Shown here: positions 12,754 through 13,007 of the stretch, in pieces
Layout: every line of letters begins with the position of its first letter
Numbering within the stretch: the first letter of the stretch is position 1
DNA from: JAWXBG01 sp034439875
GTDB taxonomy: Bacteria > Bacteroidota > Bacteroidia > Flavobacteriales_D > Sanyastnellaceae
Assembly: GCA_034439875.1 (NCBI GenBank)
Contig: JAWXBG010000185.1
Coordinates: forward strand, 1-13,007
Length of the DNA stretch: 13,007 nt
Direction: 5' to 3'
Position numbers and translations under genes: made by a program
Notes under the pieces: generated by a model
What the model was told of the DNA's origin: nothing
The model's database searches: none
What the model saw: the letters and a program-made list of their open reading frames with translations, nothing else

Positions 12754-13007
12754 CTAATCTTCGTAACCGCTTTTTATTACGGTAGTCAGCATTTTGAATT
12801 TTTCGGTCGCATTAAAACTGTGTTTAGAATGTGCGGGAATGACTACCCCCTCTCCTAATTGAAGCATTATTTTTACATCGTTGATGAACACCTCTGCAGA
12901 TCCGTCTATGATTTGAACATAGATGTCGTAAGGACTTACTTTGGCGCTTACCTCTTCGCCGAGCGCCATAGAGGTTGCGGTGATATTGCCAGTAATTTTC
13001 TTTACTA
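12754..13007 (-). CDS. cupin-domain protein, 5' end beyond the window
   Basis: The frame stays open from an ATG at 12969 back to the window edge (ending VKKITGNITATS before that Met), so at least 84 residues are visible and the true start is probably off-edge. The sequence fits the compact beta-barrel cupin_2 type: SPYDIYVQIIDGSAEVFIND is motif-1-like and GEGVVIPAHSKHSFNA is motif 2 (G-x5-P-x-x-x-x-x-H-x3-N/A). The metal-binding histidines of motif 1 are missing (AKVSPYD where many relatives have EHxxPxD), so metal-dependent catalysis is doubtful; ligand binding or a sensing role is more likely. Relatives are usually annotated only as cupin-domain proteins. Confidence 0.75.
   Translation of the reverse strand, partial: VKKITGNITATSMALGEEVSAKVSPYDIYVQIIDGSAEVFINDVKIMLQLGEGVVIPAHSKHSFNATEKFKMLTTVIKSGYED

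Overview
The window looks like a piece of a Bacteroidota chromosome, probably from the Flavobacteriales. The evidence is the tgt-lptG pair, A-rich leaders without clear Shine-Dalgarno sequences, an OMP beta-barrel protein of the porin-family type, a family of short AraC-type regulators I know from this phylum, and a large secreted PKD-repeat protein. The genus cannot be told from the sequence. No rRNA, tRNA, CRISPR array, transposase or integrase was seen.

Layout. 1-248: non-coding or the tail of an off-edge gene, rich in inverted repeats. 249-2466 (minus): tgt then lptG, 7 bases apart, probably one operon for queuosine tRNA modification and LPS export. 2704-3138 (plus): a small heat-shock protein, divergent from tgt. 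A strong intrinsic terminator (3270-3309) then closes that transcription unit. 3496-9240 (plus): one gene of about 1,914 codons fills 44% of the window. It encodes a secreted protein with a propeller-like N-terminal part, about 15 PKD-like modules packed with cysteine, an embedded Kazal-type protease-inhibitor domain, and two dockerin-like calcium loops, one internal and one at the extreme C-terminus. It ends in its own terminator (9294-9331). 9380-10996 (minus): an MDR-family oxidoreductase followed by a zinc-ribbon SAM methyltransferase. 11120-11800 (minus): an outer-membrane beta-barrel protein with a terminator at 11050-11079. 11884-12444 (minus): an AraC-type regulator with an HMA-like N-terminal part. 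12754-13007 (minus): the C-terminal part of a cupin protein that runs off the right edge.

The most unusual object is the giant cysteine-rich protein. Its modules follow a three-domain super-repeat (A-B-C, A-B-C), carry roughly 160 cysteines in about 1,420 residues by hand count, and are joined by a recurring Asp/Asn-Cys-Cys-x-Leu-Pro-like linker. It reads as an extracellular, heavily disulfide-bonded and probably protease-resistant fibre or adhesin; that role is inference. A second notable point is that the tgt product has lost the three zinc-ligand cysteines of its family with the surrounding spacing intact.
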